This document shows positions 7,545 through 16,110 of a stretch of DNA of 64,000 bases, one piece after another. Both the position numbers and the translations under genes were made by a program. The notes under the pieces were generated by a model. That model did no database searches, was not told where the DNA came from, and saw only the letters and a program-made list of their open reading frames with translations. Every line of letters begins with the position of its first letter. Within the stretch, counting starts at the first letter, position 1. Origin of the DNA: Actinomycetospora lemnae (lineage in GTDB: Bacteria; Actinomycetota; Actinomycetes; Mycobacteriales; Pseudonocardiaceae); assembly GCF_028737315.1 (NCBI RefSeq), contig NZ_JAQZAO010000002.1, positions 496,001-560,000 of the forward strand, in the 5' to 3' direction.

Positions 7545-8453
7545 ATGACTGCGCCTGCGAAGGTCCCGGCCGCGATCGTCGGGCCGGGCAACATCGGCAC
7601 CGACCTGCTGGCCAAGCTCGCGCGCAGCGCGCGGATCGAGGTCACGGCGATGGTCGGGGTGGTCGAGTCCGAGGGCCTCGATCGGGCGCGGGCGATGGGC
7701 GTGCCCGCGTCGGCCGAGGGCGTCGACTGGCTGCTGCGCCAGGACCCGCTGCCCCGCATCGTGTTCGAGGCGACCTCGGCGAAGGCGCACCAGGCGAACG
7801 CGCCGCGCTACGCCGAGGCCGGCATCCGCGCGATCGACCTGACCCCGGCCCACCTCGGGCCCATGGTGTGCCCGGCGGTGAACATGCCCCACCACCTCGA
7901 CGCCCCGAACGTCAACATGATCACCTGCGGCGGCCAGGCCACGATCCCGATCGTCGCCGCGGTCTCGCGGGACGCGCCGGTGGCCTACGCCGAGATCGTC
8001 GCCTCGGCCGCCTCGCGGTCGGCCGGGCCCGGCACGCGGGCCAACATCGACGAGTTCACCCAGACCACGGCCCGCGCGGTCGAGGAGGTCGGGGGCGCCG
8101 AGCGCGGCAAGGCGATCATCATCCTCAACCCCGTCGAGCCGCCGATGATCATGCGGGACACGGTGTTCTGCTCGCTGCCCGAGGGTGCCGACACCGACGC
8201 CGTCGGGGCCTCGATCCACGCGATGGTCGAGCGCGTCCAGCAGTACGTGCCGGGCTACACGCTGCGCGCCGAGCCCCAGTTCGACCCGCCCTCGGAGAAG
8301 TGGGGCGGGTGCGGCCGGGTCGCGGTGTTCCTCGAGGTCAAGGGCAACGGCGACTTCCTGCCCGAGTACGCCGGCAACCTGGACATCATGACGGCGGCCG
8401 CCGCGCAGGTCGGCGAGCTCGTCGCCGCGGAGATGACGGAGGTGGCGGCATGA
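7545..8453 (+). CDS. mhpF: Acetaldehyde dehydrogenase (acylating), meta-cleavage pathway
   Basis: This enzyme converts acetaldehyde, NAD+ and CoA to acetyl-CoA. The 302-residue protein has the N-terminal Rossmann motif [12 protein letters not shown], the strand [10 protein letters not shown], and the active-site Cys at about residue 128 in [14 protein letters not shown], all typical of the BphJ/DmpF/HsaG/MhpF family, at the family length. It overlaps the aldolase start by four bases (ATGA), matching the family's known tight dehydrogenase-aldolase complex in which acetaldehyde is channelled. A CGTCCC-N7-GGAACG site lies 42 bases upstream. Confidence 0.95.
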   Translation: MTAPAKVPAAIVGPGNIGTDLLAKLARSARIEVTAMVGVVESEGLDRARAMGVPASAEGVDWLLRQDPLPRIVFEATSAKAHQANAPRYAEAGIRAIDLTPAHLGPMVCPAVNMPHHLDAPNVNMITCGGQATIPIVAAVSRDAPVAYAEIVASAASRSAGPGTRANIDEFTQTTARAVEEVGGAERGKAIIILNPVEPPMIMRDTVFCSLPEGADTDAVGASIHAMVERVQQYVPGYTLRAEPQFDPPSEKWGGCGRVAVFLEVKGNGDFLPEYAGNLDIMTAAAAQVGELVAAEMTEVAA

Positions 8454-9484
8454 GCCGGCCCGAGATCAGGCACGACGTCCGCATCACCGACACGACCCTG
8501 CGCGACGGCAGCCACGCGCAGGCGCACCAGTTCACGGTCGAGCAGGTGCGCGACACCGTCCGCGCACTCGACCGGGCCGGCGTCGAGGTCATCGAGGTGA
8601 CCCACGGCGACGGGCTGGGCGGCTCCAGCTTCAACTACGGCTTCTCGCACACGAACGAGCTCGAGCTGATCGCCGCCGCCCGCGAGGAGGCGAAGCAGGC
8701 CCGCATCGCGGTGCTGCTCGTGCCCGGCATCGGGACGGTCGACGACCTGCGCCGCGCCCGCGACGCGGGGGCCGACGTCGTGCGCGTCGCCACCCACTGC
8801 ACCGAGGCCGACGTCAGCCCCCAGCACTTCGGGGTCGCCCGCGACCTGGGCATGGAGACCGTCGGTTTCCTCATGATGGCCCACCGGACCTCGCCCGAGG
8901 ACCTCGCGAAGCAGGCCCGGATCATGGTCGACGCCGGCTGCCAGTGCCCGTACGTCACCGACTCCGCGGGCGCGCTGCTCATGCACGACGCCCGCGCCCG
9001 TTTCGAGGCGCTGATCGCCGAGGTCGGCGACGAGGCGTGGGTCGGCTACCACGGCCACCAGAACCTCTCGCTCGGCGTCGCGAACTCCGTGATCGCCGCC
9101 GAGGTCGGGGTCAAGGAGATCGACGGCTCGCTGTGCGCGCTCGGCGCCGGATCGGGGAACTCGCCCACCGAGGTGCTCGCCGCGGTGTTCGACCGCATGG
9201 GCATCGAGACCGGCCTCGACGTCACCGCCCTGCTCGACGCCGCCGAGGACGTCGTGCGCCCCTACCTGCACCGCTGGCCGAAGATGGACCGCAACGCCAT
9301 CACCCAGGGCTGGGCCGGGGTGTACTCCAGCTTCCTGCTCCACGCCGAGCACGCCGGCGAGCGCTACAAGGTCCCGGTGCCCGACATCCTGCGCCGCTGC
9401 GGCGAGCTCGGTCTCGTCGGCGGCCAGGAGGACATGATCATCGACATCGCCCTCGACCTCGCCCGCGAGCGGGAGCAGGGCTGA
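8450..9484 (+). CDS. mhpE: 4-hydroxy-2-oxovalerate aldolase
   Basis: The 344-residue protein belongs to the DRE-TIM metallolyases. It starts [19 protein letters not shown], giving the Arg and Asp of the active site, and carries the metal-binding [15 protein letters not shown]. Length and sequence match BphI/DmpG/HsaF/MhpE, which split 4-hydroxy-2-oxoacids into pyruvate and an aldehyde. The ATG at 8450 overlaps the dehydrogenase stop, and the GTG of the tautomerase gene starts two bases after its stop. It is the next-to-last step of the meta-cleavage pathway, fed by the hydratase encoded at 27917-28720. Confidence 0.95.
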   Translation: MSRPEIRHDVRITDTTLRDGSHAQAHQFTVEQVRDTVRALDRAGVEVIEVTHGDGLGGSSFNYGFSHTNELELIAAAREEAKQARIAVLLVPGIGTVDDLRRARDAGADVVRVATHCTEADVSPQHFGVARDLGMETVGFLMMAHRTSPEDLAKQARIMVDAGCQCPYVTDSAGALLMHDARARFEALIAEVGDEAWVGYHGHQNLSLGVANSVIAAEVGVKEIDGSLCALGAGSGNSPTEVLAAVFDRMGIETGLDVTALLDAAEDVVRPYLHRWPKMDRNAITQGWAGVYSSFLLHAEHAGERYKVPVPDILRRCGELGLVGGQEDMIIDIALDLAREREQG

Positions 9485-9485
9485 C

Positions 9486-9890
9486 GTGCCCGTCCTCGAG
9501 ATCCACCTCGTCGAGGGCGACCACGATCCCGACGACGTGACCCGCCTGCTGCACGAGGCGAGCCGGCGCTACGCCGAGGTGCTCGGGTCGCCGCTGGAGC
9601 GCATCCGGGCGTTCGCGACGCCGCACGCCCGCGGGGACGTCGTGGTGGGCGGGGAGGCCGGCGGCGCGCCCGCGCCCTACTTCACCGCCGTCGTGCTGGA
9701 GGGCCGCCCGGTGGAGCAGCGCCACCGCCTGCTCGCCGACCTCACCGAGGTCATCGTCGAGCACCTCGGGGTGGAGCGCTCGCGGGTGCGCGGGCGGATC
9801 GTCCAGGTCCCGCCCGACGACTGGGCCATCGGCGGCGTCCCGGCCTCCGGCGCCCGCCGGGACGAGATCGCGGCGCGGGCGTCCCGGTAG
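9486..9890 (+). CDS. Tautomerase-superfamily protein, fused double-unit type
   Basis: The protein starts with Met-Pro (GTG CCC), so Pro-1 is available as the catalytic base after Met removal. At 134 residues it holds two beta-alpha-beta units: VLEIHLVEGDHDPDDVTRLL and YFTAVVLEGRPVEQRHRLLADL. This resembles fused 4-oxalocrotonate tautomerase or cis-CaaD/MSAD-like enzymes rather than the 62-67-residue single-unit form also found here at 26844. It closes the dehydrogenase-aldolase operon. It may tautomerise a 2-hydroxydienoate, but its exact reaction is not certain. Confidence 0.85.
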   Translation: MPVLEIHLVEGDHDPDDVTRLLHEASRRYAEVLGSPLERIRAFATPHARGDVVVGGEAGGAPAPYFTAVVLEGRPVEQRHRLLADLTEVIVEHLGVERSRVRGRIVQVPPDDWAIGGVPASGARRDEIAARASR

Positions 9891-9943
9891 CAGCGAACGG
9901 CCTGTTCGCGGCTTCTACGCGCGCGAACTCCCCGTTGATCACC
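9890..9943 (+). repeat. 54-base gene-end repeat element, copy 2
   Basis: It begins on the last base of the tautomerase stop codon. The hairpin GCAGCGAAC-ggcct-GTTCGCgGC is followed by GCTTCTACGCGCGCGAA and the tail CTCCCCGTTGATCACC. Orientation relative to the upstream gene is the same as in the other two copies. Likely the operon terminator, with an extra conserved tail. Confidence 0.9.
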
Positions 9944-9978
9944 CGTCCACACCGGCCGCGACACCGCATGCCTTGCGT

Positions 9979-9988
9979 GGAATATTCC
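9979..9988. promoter_or_regulatory. Palindrome upstream of arsR-type gene (possible autoregulatory operator)
   Basis: GGAATATTCC is a perfect AT-rich palindrome in otherwise GC-rich DNA, 9 bases before the ArsR-type start. It is flanked by wider arms GCATGCC (from 9966) and GGCATGC. ArsR proteins usually bind AT-rich inverted repeats overlapping their own promoter, so autoregulation is a reasonable inference. Confidence 0.5.
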
Positions 9989-9997
9989 CCATAGGGC

Positions 9998-10351
9998 ATG
10001 CTCGGCGCCGTGACCACCGCACCCGACACCGGCACGTGGGCGGCGCTCGCCGACCCGCACCGGCGGGCGATGCTCGGGCTGCTGCGGGTGCGCCCGCGTG
10101 CGGTCGGCGAGCTCGTCGACGCCCTCGAGCTCAGCCAGCCCAGCACGTCCAAGCACCTGCGGGTGCTGCGCGAGGCGGGGCTGGTGCGCGCCCGGCCCGA
10201 GGCCCAGCGGCGGGTCTACGAGATCGACCCCGCCCCGCTCGCCGCCCTCGACGCCTGGCTCGCCCCGTACCGGCGGCTGTGGTCCGACAGCCTCGACGCC
10301 CTCGAGCGGCGTCTCGACGAGACAGCTGACCCCCGGGAGGACACCCCGTGA
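9998..10351 (+). CDS. ArsR-family winged-helix regulator
   Basis: This 117-residue protein has the ArsR fold: WAALADPHRRAMLGLLRVRP, VGELVDALELSQPSTSKHLRVL (helix-turn-helix), and the wing LVRARPEAQRRVYEIDP. No Cys cluster for metal sensing is visible, so it belongs to the group paired with AHSA1 proteins rather than metal sensors. Its TGA overlaps the GTG of the AHSA1 gene (GTGA). The pair probably regulates itself. A GTG at 10010 is an alternative start. Confidence 0.9.
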   Translation: MLGAVTTAPDTGTWAALADPHRRAMLGLLRVRPRAVGELVDALELSQPSTSKHLRVLREAGLVRARPEAQRRVYEIDPAPLAALDAWLAPYRRLWSDSLDALERRLDETADPREDTP

Positions 10352-10860
10352 CCCGCACCGGCACCTACCTCGAGATCGACGGACGCCCCGCGCTGCGCTT
10401 CGTCCGCGAGTACGACCACGCCCCCGAGCGCGTGTTCGCGCTGCTCACCGACCCCGCCGAGCTCGTGCACTGGTTCCCGGCGGGCGTCGCGCCGGAGTCC
10501 TGGGAGCCCGGGGCCACCGTGACCTACACCTTCGAGACCCCGGGCGACGGCGGCACCGGCACGGTGCTCGTGCACGAGCCGCCGCGCCGGGTCGCGTTCT
10601 CGTGGGGCGGCGACGAGCTGTGGTTCGAGGTCGAGGCGCTCGACGGCGGGCGCAGCCGCCTGGCGTTCACCCACCTCATCGACGAGAAGCCCGCCGCCGC
10701 GCGCAACGCGGCCGGCTGGGAGCTCTGCCTCGACGCCCTCGACGCGGCGGTCGCCGGCACCCCGGTGGCCCCGAGCGGCGGCCGGACACCGGCGTGGGAG
10801 GCGATCTACCAGGAGTTCGTCGCCGCCGGGATGCCCTCGGGCGCGCCGATCCCCGGCTGA
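10348..10860 (+). CDS. SRPBCC-domain (AHSA1-like) protein
   Basis: The 170-residue protein opens ALRFVREYDHAPERVFALLTDPAELVHWFP, the first strand and helices of an AHSA1/START-like hydrophobic-pocket fold, and continues with PPRRVAFSWGGDELWFEVEAL and RLAFTHLIDEK, the usual strand order. Such partners of ArsR regulators bind small hydrophobic molecules, but their role is seldom known. It is translationally coupled to the ArsR gene and followed 14 bases later by the pentapeptide gene. Confidence 0.85.
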   Translation: MTRTGTYLEIDGRPALRFVREYDHAPERVFALLTDPAELVHWFPAGVAPESWEPGATVTYTFETPGDGGTGTVLVHEPPRRVAFSWGGDELWFEVEALDGGRSRLAFTHLIDEKPAAARNAAGWELCLDALDAAVAGTPVAPSGGRTPAWEAIYQEFVAAGMPSGAPIPG

Positions 10861-10874
10861 GGAGACTCCCGGGC

Positions 10875-11585
10875 GTGACCGACGCCCTCGCCCACGGCCC
10901 CGAGGTCCTCGACGCCGACCTCACGGACGCGGATCCCGAGGAGGTCCGCGACGCCCTGGGCCGCGGCGGGCCGTGGGTGCTGCGCCGCTGCCGGCTCGCC
11001 GCACTCGACCTCTCGGGCGTCGACCTCACGGGCGCGGTGCTCGACCGCTGCGACCTCGCCGGGGTGCGGCTGCGCGGGGCGGTGCTCGACGGCGTCGCGG
11101 TCGAGGGCGGCTCGCTGGCCGGCGCGGACCTCACCGACGCCGACCTCACCGACGCGGTCCTGTTCGGCGCCGACCTCTCCCGCGCGCGCCTCGTCGGCGC
11201 CCGCCTCACCGACACCGCGTTCCGCGACTGCCGCATGATCGGCGCCGACCTCACGGAGATGCGCAGCCTCGCGGTCACCTTCACCGTCGACGGCTGCTCG
11301 CTCGCCCTCGCCCGCCTCGCCGACGCCGCGCTGCGCGGCTGGCGCCTCGAGCGCGTCGACCTCTCCGACGCCGACCTCTCCGGCGCCGACCTGCGCGACA
11401 CCGTCTTCACCGACTGCGCGCTGCGCGGCACCGACCTCACCCACGCCCGCCTGACCGGCGCCGACCTGCGCGGGGCCGACCTCGGCGAGATCACCCCGGA
11501 CACGCCGGCGGTGCTGCGCGGCGCGATCGTCTCGACCGAGCAGGCGGCCGACGTGTGCCGGGCGCTGGGGCTGCAGGTGATCTAG
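10875..11585 (+). CDS. Pentapeptide-repeat protein
   Basis: The 236-residue protein is made almost wholly of A(D/N)Lxx pentapeptides, for example LAGADLTDADLTDAVLFGADLS and LSDADLSGADLRDTVF, which form a right-handed quadrilateral beta helix. The start GTG at 10875 has GGAG 10 bases upstream. Some family members mimic DNA and protect gyrase from quinolones (Qnr, MfpA), but this one has an interrupting stretch (MRSLAVTFTVDGCSLALARL) and no clear MfpA signature, so that role is only a possibility. Its stop overlaps the stop of the convergent formyltransferase gene. Confidence 0.85.
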   Translation: MTDALAHGPEVLDADLTDADPEEVRDALGRGGPWVLRRCRLAALDLSGVDLTGAVLDRCDLAGVRLRGAVLDGVAVEGGSLAGADLTDADLTDAVLFGADLSRARLVGARLTDTAFRDCRMIGADLTEMRSLAVTFTVDGCSLALARLADAALRGWRLERVDLSDADLSGADLRDTVFTDCALRGTDLTHARLTGADLRGADLGEITPDTPAVLRGAIVSTEQAADVCRALGLQVI

Positions 11586-12493
11586 GTGAGCCGGTCCCCC
11601 GGCGTCAGCACCTCGGCCGGGTCGGTGCCCCGGCCGTCGACGACCACACGGCGCGGCCGGATCCAGGTGTCGGCGGTGGCGACGACCGGGCCCTCGTCGT
11701 CGCGGTCCACCTCGCCGGGCGTGCGGTCCGCGCACGACCGCCCGGTGGCCGCCGCGCGCACGACCCCGATCTCCTCGGCGCCGTTGCGACAGGTCCGCGG
11801 GACGCCCCAGGGCGACGGGTAGGGCCCGTAGTCGCAGGCCCGCAGGAAGGCGAGGACCTCGCGGGCGGGCGCCGACCAGGGCACCCGGCCCTCGTGGGGG
11901 ACCCCGCGCCCGAAGTACTGCCGCGCCGACGGGTCCTGGGGGTGGCGGGGCACGGTGCCCGTATCGAGGTGGGCGAGCAGCCGGTCGACGAGCTCCTGCC
12001 CGTGGCTGATGCAGCGCACCGACACCGTGAGCCCCGTGTCCTCGTCCGTGATCGGGAACCGGACCTGCTCGACGACGTCGCCGGTGTCGATCCCGGCCTC
12101 CATCCAGTGCAGCGTCACCCCGTGCTCCGCGTGACCCCGCGCGATCGCCCAGCTCGGGGCGTTGAGACCCGCGCACTCGGGCAGGGGTCCGGGGTGCAGG
12201 TTGAACGCGCCGACCCGCGGCGCGTCGAGGACCTCCGGGCGGACGAGGTGCAGCGAGTGGACGTTGAGCAGCACGTCGACCCCGCGCGCACGCAGGTCGT
12301 CGGCCAGGGCGGGGTCGCGGACGCGGTCGGCGCGCAGCGTGGGTACGCCCAGGCCCGCGGCCGTCGCGGCCACGGAGCCGGCCTCGTCGGGGCTGCTCGC
12401 GGTCAGCACGACGGCGGGACGGTGGTCGCTGCGGGCGACACGCTGCAACGCGCGTGCCCCCGCGGCCTCCTCGGCGACGATCGCGACGTCCAC
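11582..12493 (-). CDS. Formyltransferase-fold protein (Fmt/PurN-like catalytic domain)
   Basis: The 303-residue protein contains the formyltransferase core: LNVHSLHLVRPEVL, then AFNLHPGPLPECAGLNAPSWAI with the catalytic Asn and His, then MEAGIDTGDVVEQ with the catalytic Asp. I chose the GTG at 12493, preceded by GGGAGG at good distance. The last 90 residues do not look like the tRNA-binding domain of methionyl-tRNA formyltransferase, so it more likely formylates a small molecule or sugar, or hydrolyses a formyl group. It diverges from a hydrolase gene 86 bases away. Confidence 0.8.
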   Translation of the reverse strand: MDVAIVAEEAAGARALQRVARSDHRPAVVLTASSPDEAGSVAATAAGLGVPTLRADRVRDPALADDLRARGVDVLLNVHSLHLVRPEVLDAPRVGAFNLHPGPLPECAGLNAPSWAIARGHAEHGVTLHWMEAGIDTGDVVEQVRFPITDEDTGLTVSVRCISHGQELVDRLLAHLDTGTVPRHPQDPSARQYFGRGVPHEGRVPWSAPAREVLAFLRACDYGPYPSPWGVPRTCRNGAEEIGVVRAAATGRSCADRTPGEVDRDDEGPVVATADTWIRPRRVVVDGRGTDPAEVLTPGDRLT

Positions 12494-12579
12494 GAGCACC
12501 TCCCACGATCCGGTCCGGCCCGTGCCGGAGACGGTACGAATCGGGCAGACAGGGTCGGACACCGGGAGGTGGGGCGAGG

Positions 12580-13389
12580 GTGCGCGCGGTGGTGACGGTC
12601 GTCGGGGTGCTGCTCGTGGCGGCGCTCGTGCTGGTCGCCGGGCTGTGGTGGTTCCAGCGCGCGCTGGTCTACCTGCCCTCGTCCGGGCCGGTCCCGTCGG
12701 CGGGCACGGTGCTCGCGCAGGGCGAGGACGTGGCGCTCACCACCGCCGACGGGCTGCGCCTCGGCGCGTGGTTCCTGCCGGCGCGCGGGGAGCGCCGCGA
12801 CGTCACGGTGCTGGTCGCCAACGGGAACGCCGGCGACCGGTCGCTGCGCGCGCCCCTCGCCGCCGCGCTGACCGCGCGCGGGTTCGACGTGCTGTTGTTC
12901 GACTACCGCGGCTTCGGCGGCAACCCGGGGCGCCCGAGCGAGGAGGGGCTGCTCGCCGACGCCCGCGCCGCGCGCGAGCACCTCGTCCGCGAGCGCGGCG
13001 TCGTCCCGGACCGGCTGGTCTACCTCGGCGAGAGCCTCGGCTCGGCGGTGGTCGCCCGGCTCGCCGCAGAGGCGCCGCCCGCCGGGATGGTGCTGCGCTC
13101 GCCGTTCGTCGACCTCGCCGCGGTCGGCGAGCTCGCCTACCCGTTCCTCCCGGTCCGCGCGCTGCTGGTCGACCGCTTCCCCGTCGTCGCGACCGTGACC
13201 GGCACCCGCGTCCCGACCGTCGTCGTCCTCGGCGAGGCCGACCGCATCATCCCGCCCGCGCAGAGCCGGGCGGTGGCCGCGGCGGCCGGCGGGCGGGTCG
13301 TCGCCGTCCCCGGGGCCGACCACAACGACGCCGTGCTGGGCCACGGACCCGCCGTCGTCGAGGCGGTGGTGGCGGTCGCGCCGGGGTGA
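12580..13389 (+). CDS. Membrane-anchored alpha/beta hydrolase
   Basis: Residues 1-25 (VVTVVGVLLVAALVLVAGLWWF) form one membrane segment. The rest is an alpha/beta hydrolase with VLVANGNAGDRSLRAPLA in place of the HGxxG loop, DYRGFGGNPG, the nucleophile elbow GESLGS with Ser at about 152, and the acidic and His residues in GEADRIIPP and PGADHNDAVLG. The domain resembles the BEM46/YfhR group. GTG at 12580 is used, with GGGAGG 10 bases upstream; GTG at 12589 is possible. Substrate is unknown; location is probably the outer face of the membrane. Confidence 0.85.
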   Translation: MRAVVTVVGVLLVAALVLVAGLWWFQRALVYLPSSGPVPSAGTVLAQGEDVALTTADGLRLGAWFLPARGERRDVTVLVANGNAGDRSLRAPLAAALTARGFDVLLFDYRGFGGNPGRPSEEGLLADARAAREHLVRERGVVPDRLVYLGESLGSAVVARLAAEAPPAGMVLRSPFVDLAAVGELAYPFLPVRALLVDRFPVVATVTGTRVPTVVVLGEADRIIPPAQSRAVAAAAGGRVVAVPGADHNDAVLGHGPAVVEAVVAVAPG

Positions 13390-13396
13390 GGGCAGG

Positions 13397-14164
13397 TCAG
13401 ACGCCCCGCCGCGCGCCCATGTCGAGGGCGAGGGTGGAGCCGGTGAGCGCCGAGGCCTCGGGGTCGAGGAGGGTCGCGACCGCCCAGGCGACCTGGTCGG
13501 GGGTGACGAGCGCGCCCAGCGGGGACTCGGCGCGCCGCTCGGCGAGGACGTCCTCGACGTCGATCCCCCGCGCGTCGGCCTGCGCGCCCGAGAGCCGGCG
13601 CAGGCGCTCGGTGTCGGCAGGACCGGGCGCGACGAGGTGCGCGGTGATCCCCCGCGGGCCGTACGCGTCGGCGAGCTGGCGGACCAGGTTCGCGAGCGCC
13701 GCGTTGGTGACCCCCGCGCCCGGTACGTGCGGTGAGGGCTCGACACCGTAGTGCCCGCCGAGGGCGACGATCCGCGAGCCCTCGCCCAGCCACCCCTCGG
13801 CCGCGCGGACCAGGCGCAGCAGGCCGCCGACCTTGAGCGCGACCGCCGCGCCGAGCGCCGCCGGCTCCACGACGTCGAGGCCGCCCAGCGCGGGCAGTCC
13901 CGCGGCCTGCACGAGCATCCGCACCGGCAGCCCGTGCGCCGCCAGGGCCTCGGCGATCACCGGGCCGGCGGCGTCGTCTCCGATGTCCGCGGCGCACGCC
14001 ACGACGCCCTCGTCGTCGGCGGCCAGCGCCGCGACCGCCTCCGGGGAACGGGCGACGGCGAGCACCGGCAGGCCGCGGTCCCGCAGCCGCCGCACGATCG
14101 CCCCGCCCAGCGCCCCGGTGGCGCCGACCACGACGGCAAGGGGCTCGCCCGCACGATCTCCCAC
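13397..14164 (-). CDS. Short-chain dehydrogenase-fold protein lacking the usual Tyr-Lys pair
   Basis: The 255-residue protein has the SDR Rossmann start VVVGATGALGGAIVRRL and the C-terminal SALTGSTLALDMGA typical of the family. In the catalytic region it reads RIVALGGHYGVEPSPHVPGAGVTNAALANL over two segments, where a YxxxK motif would be expected; none is seen. It may use another proton donor or only bind. It diverges from the PEP-synthase-like pair, and the shared operator at 14224-14242 lies between, so it could be a pathway dehydrogenase. GTG at 14164 is the start; the frame runs on upstream without a stop. Confidence 0.75.
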   Translation of the reverse strand: MGDRAGEPLAVVVGATGALGGAIVRRLRDRGLPVLAVARSPEAVAALAADDEGVVACAADIGDDAAGPVIAEALAAHGLPVRMLVQAAGLPALGGLDVVEPAALGAAVALKVGGLLRLVRAAEGWLGEGSRIVALGGHYGVEPSPHVPGAGVTNAALANLVRQLADAYGPRGITAHLVAPGPADTERLRRLSGAQADARGIDVEDVLAERRAESPLGALVTPDQVAWAVATLLDPEASALTGSTLALDMGARRGV

Positions 14165-14223
14165 AGCGCGTGACCCTAGGCGGCCGCGAGTGGCACACCA
14201 GGGGCCCGTTCGGCGGCGAGCAA

Positions 14224-14242
14224 CGTTCCCGGTGGCGGAACG
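14224..14242. promoter_or_regulatory. Candidate operator of the shared catabolic motif (perfect halves)
   Basis: CGTTCC-cggtggc-GGAACG is a perfect inverted repeat, extendable by one base on each side (A/T). It ends 66 bases before the PEP-synthase-like operon and lies 60 bases from the divergent SDR start. The same halves and spacer length recur at 30235-30253. Confidence 0.65.
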
Positions 14243-14308
14243 TGTTGCTTGCCTCACAGCGCCGAGGCGATGAACGGTGATCGTGCGCTCATCGTCGAGG
14301 AGGATCAG

Positions 14309-16090
14309 ATGGCCAACGTGGTGCCGGTGGACGAGTTCGCCACGGGCGAGTGGTACCCGGGCTACCGGCCCGAGCACTTCGCCGCGCCGTACATCGTGGA
14401 CGCGGCGGGCCCGTTCAGGCCCGGGGACGAGCAGGGCTTCTGGTTCCTCGACTTCCACTGGTCGCGCGGCCTGACCCCGCTGGCGGCGACGCTGTGGAGC
14501 GCGGACGGCTACTGCTGGGGCACCCAGCACGCCGCCGAGGCGCTGCCCCTCCCGCCGGGCCGCGGGATCACCGCCCGCTTCGCCGGCACGCACCTCTACG
14601 GCTGCGCGCTCCCCGAGACCGACCCCCGCGAGATCGGGGCCCGTGCCAACCGCATCGCGACCAACCTCCCGCACTTCCTGCAGAACTACCGCCCCATCTG
14701 GGAGGCCGGTCGCGACGAGCTGGAGGCCACCTGGCAGTACTTCCGCGGCGTCGACTTCGCGGGCATCCCGGACCTCACCGACCTGCTCACCCAGGCCCGG
14801 CGCTACCACAAGCGCTCGATGGAGATCCACTTCGGCGTCATGTACCCGATGCTCGCGAACTTCCTCGGCTTCTACGGGGCCTGCGCCGACATGGGGATCA
14901 ACCCGGCCGAGATCGGCAAGTTCCTCCAGGGCGAGGACACCAAGATCATGGAGACCGACCGCGAGCTCTACAAGCTCGCCCTCAAGGCCCGCCAGGTCGG
15001 CCTCGCGGCGGTCTTCGAGGAGAACGAGCCGCACCAGCTGCGCGAGGCGCTGGGCCGCCAGGGCGGCGCCGCGTCGGTCTGGCTGACCGAGTTCGACGAC
15101 TTCCTGCAGATCTACGGCTGGCGCGCCGAGGCGACCTGCGACGTCGGCGTGCCGAGCTGGATCGAGGACAACACGATCCCGCTGGGCCTGGTCAAGACGT
15201 TCCTCAAGAAGGACGACGAGCACGACTTCGAGGCGGCCGCCCGCAACGCGCGCGCCGAGCGCGACGAGGCCATCGACAACGCCCGCGCCGGGCTGACCCG
15301 GGAGGAGCAGGCCGTCTTCGACGCCGGCCTCGCGTCCAACCAGGCCGCGAACTTCCCCTGGTGGCAGGACGACCACAACTACTACATCGACCTCAAGGTC
15401 ATGCTGCCGCTGCGCTGGGGCTGCCAGGAGCTGGCGCGGCGCGAGGGCGCCGACCACCAGGACGACATGCTCTACCTGTTCTGGCCCGAGCTGCAGGACG
15501 TCGCGAGCGGGCGGCGTCCCTACGCCGGCGAGCTGCGCAGCCTCGTCCGGGATCGCCGCCAGTACTTCGACCACTGGCACGCCAAGCGCGGGGACATGCC
15601 GAAGGTGCTCGGGACGATCCCCGAGTCGGTCGAGGACCCGGTCCTCATCGAGATCTTCGGGCTCAACCCGGCGTCGATCAAGGCCGTGCAGGACCCCGAC
15701 GCCGCGAAGCAGACCGTGATGTCGGGCGTCGCCGCCGCGAAGGGCACCGCGCGGGGCATCGCCCGGGTGCTCCAGTCGTCCGACGAGCTGCACCGCCTGG
15801 AGCCCGGCTCGATCCTCGTCTGCGAGTCGACCTCGCCGAACTGGACGCCGGCGTTCGGGAAGATCGCGGGCGCGGTGTGCGACGGAGGCGGCATGCTGTC
15901 CCACGCGGCGATCGTCGGGCGCGAGTACGGCGTCCCGACGGTCACCGCGGTCGGCGTCGCGACGCTGTCGATCTCCGACGGCGACGAGATCGAGGTCGAC
16001 GGCACGAACGGCACCGTCACGATCCTGAGCAAGGCCCCCACCACCACCCCGGACACCGCCGCCGACGCCCCCGCGGGAGTCGCCGGGTGA
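14309..16090 (+). CDS. PEP-utilising enzyme with swivelling His domain (phenylphosphate synthase PpsA / CreH-I-like subunit)
   Basis: GAGGAGG lies just before the ATG, an excellent ribosome-binding site. The 593-residue protein ends in a PEP-utiliser mobile domain: GMLSHAAIVGREYGVPTVTA with the phospho-acceptor His at about 532, preceded by KGTARGIARVLQSSDELHRL. The first 480 residues are helical and match no part of ordinary PEP synthase; a PEP/pyruvate barrel is not seen. Size and domain order fit the 70-kDa subunit of phenylphosphate synthase and the aryl-kinase subunits used for p-cresol phosphorylation in Corynebacterium. Its stop overlaps or closely precedes the ATP-binding partner. I infer ATP-driven phosphorylation of a phenol. 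Confidence 0.8.
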   Translation: MANVVPVDEFATGEWYPGYRPEHFAAPYIVDAAGPFRPGDEQGFWFLDFHWSRGLTPLAATLWSADGYCWGTQHAAEALPLPPGRGITARFAGTHLYGCALPETDPREIGARANRIATNLPHFLQNYRPIWEAGRDELEATWQYFRGVDFAGIPDLTDLLTQARRYHKRSMEIHFGVMYPMLANFLGFYGACADMGINPAEIGKFLQGEDTKIMETDRELYKLALKARQVGLAAVFEENEPHQLREALGRQGGAASVWLTEFDDFLQIYGWRAEATCDVGVPSWIEDNTIPLGLVKTFLKKDDEHDFEAAARNARAERDEAIDNARAGLTREEQAVFDAGLASNQAANFPWWQDDHNYYIDLKVMLPLRWGCQELARREGADHQDDMLYLFWPELQDVASGRRPYAGELRSLVRDRRQYFDHWHAKRGDMPKVLGTIPESVEDPVLIEIFGLNPASIKAVQDPDAAKQTVMSGVAAAKGTARGIARVLQSSDELHRLEPGSILVCESTSPNWTPAFGKIAGAVCDGGGMLSHAAIVGREYGVPTVTAVGVATLSISDGDEIEVDGTNGTVTILSKAPTTTPDTAADAPAGVAG

Positions 16091-16110
16091 CCGCCGCCCC
16101 GGAGGTACGC

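Noticed and set aside
10875-11585. Pentapeptide protein called as a Qnr/MfpA quinolone-resistance protein
   Set aside because: The repeat is broken by an irregular segment and no specific MfpA features can be recognised by eye.
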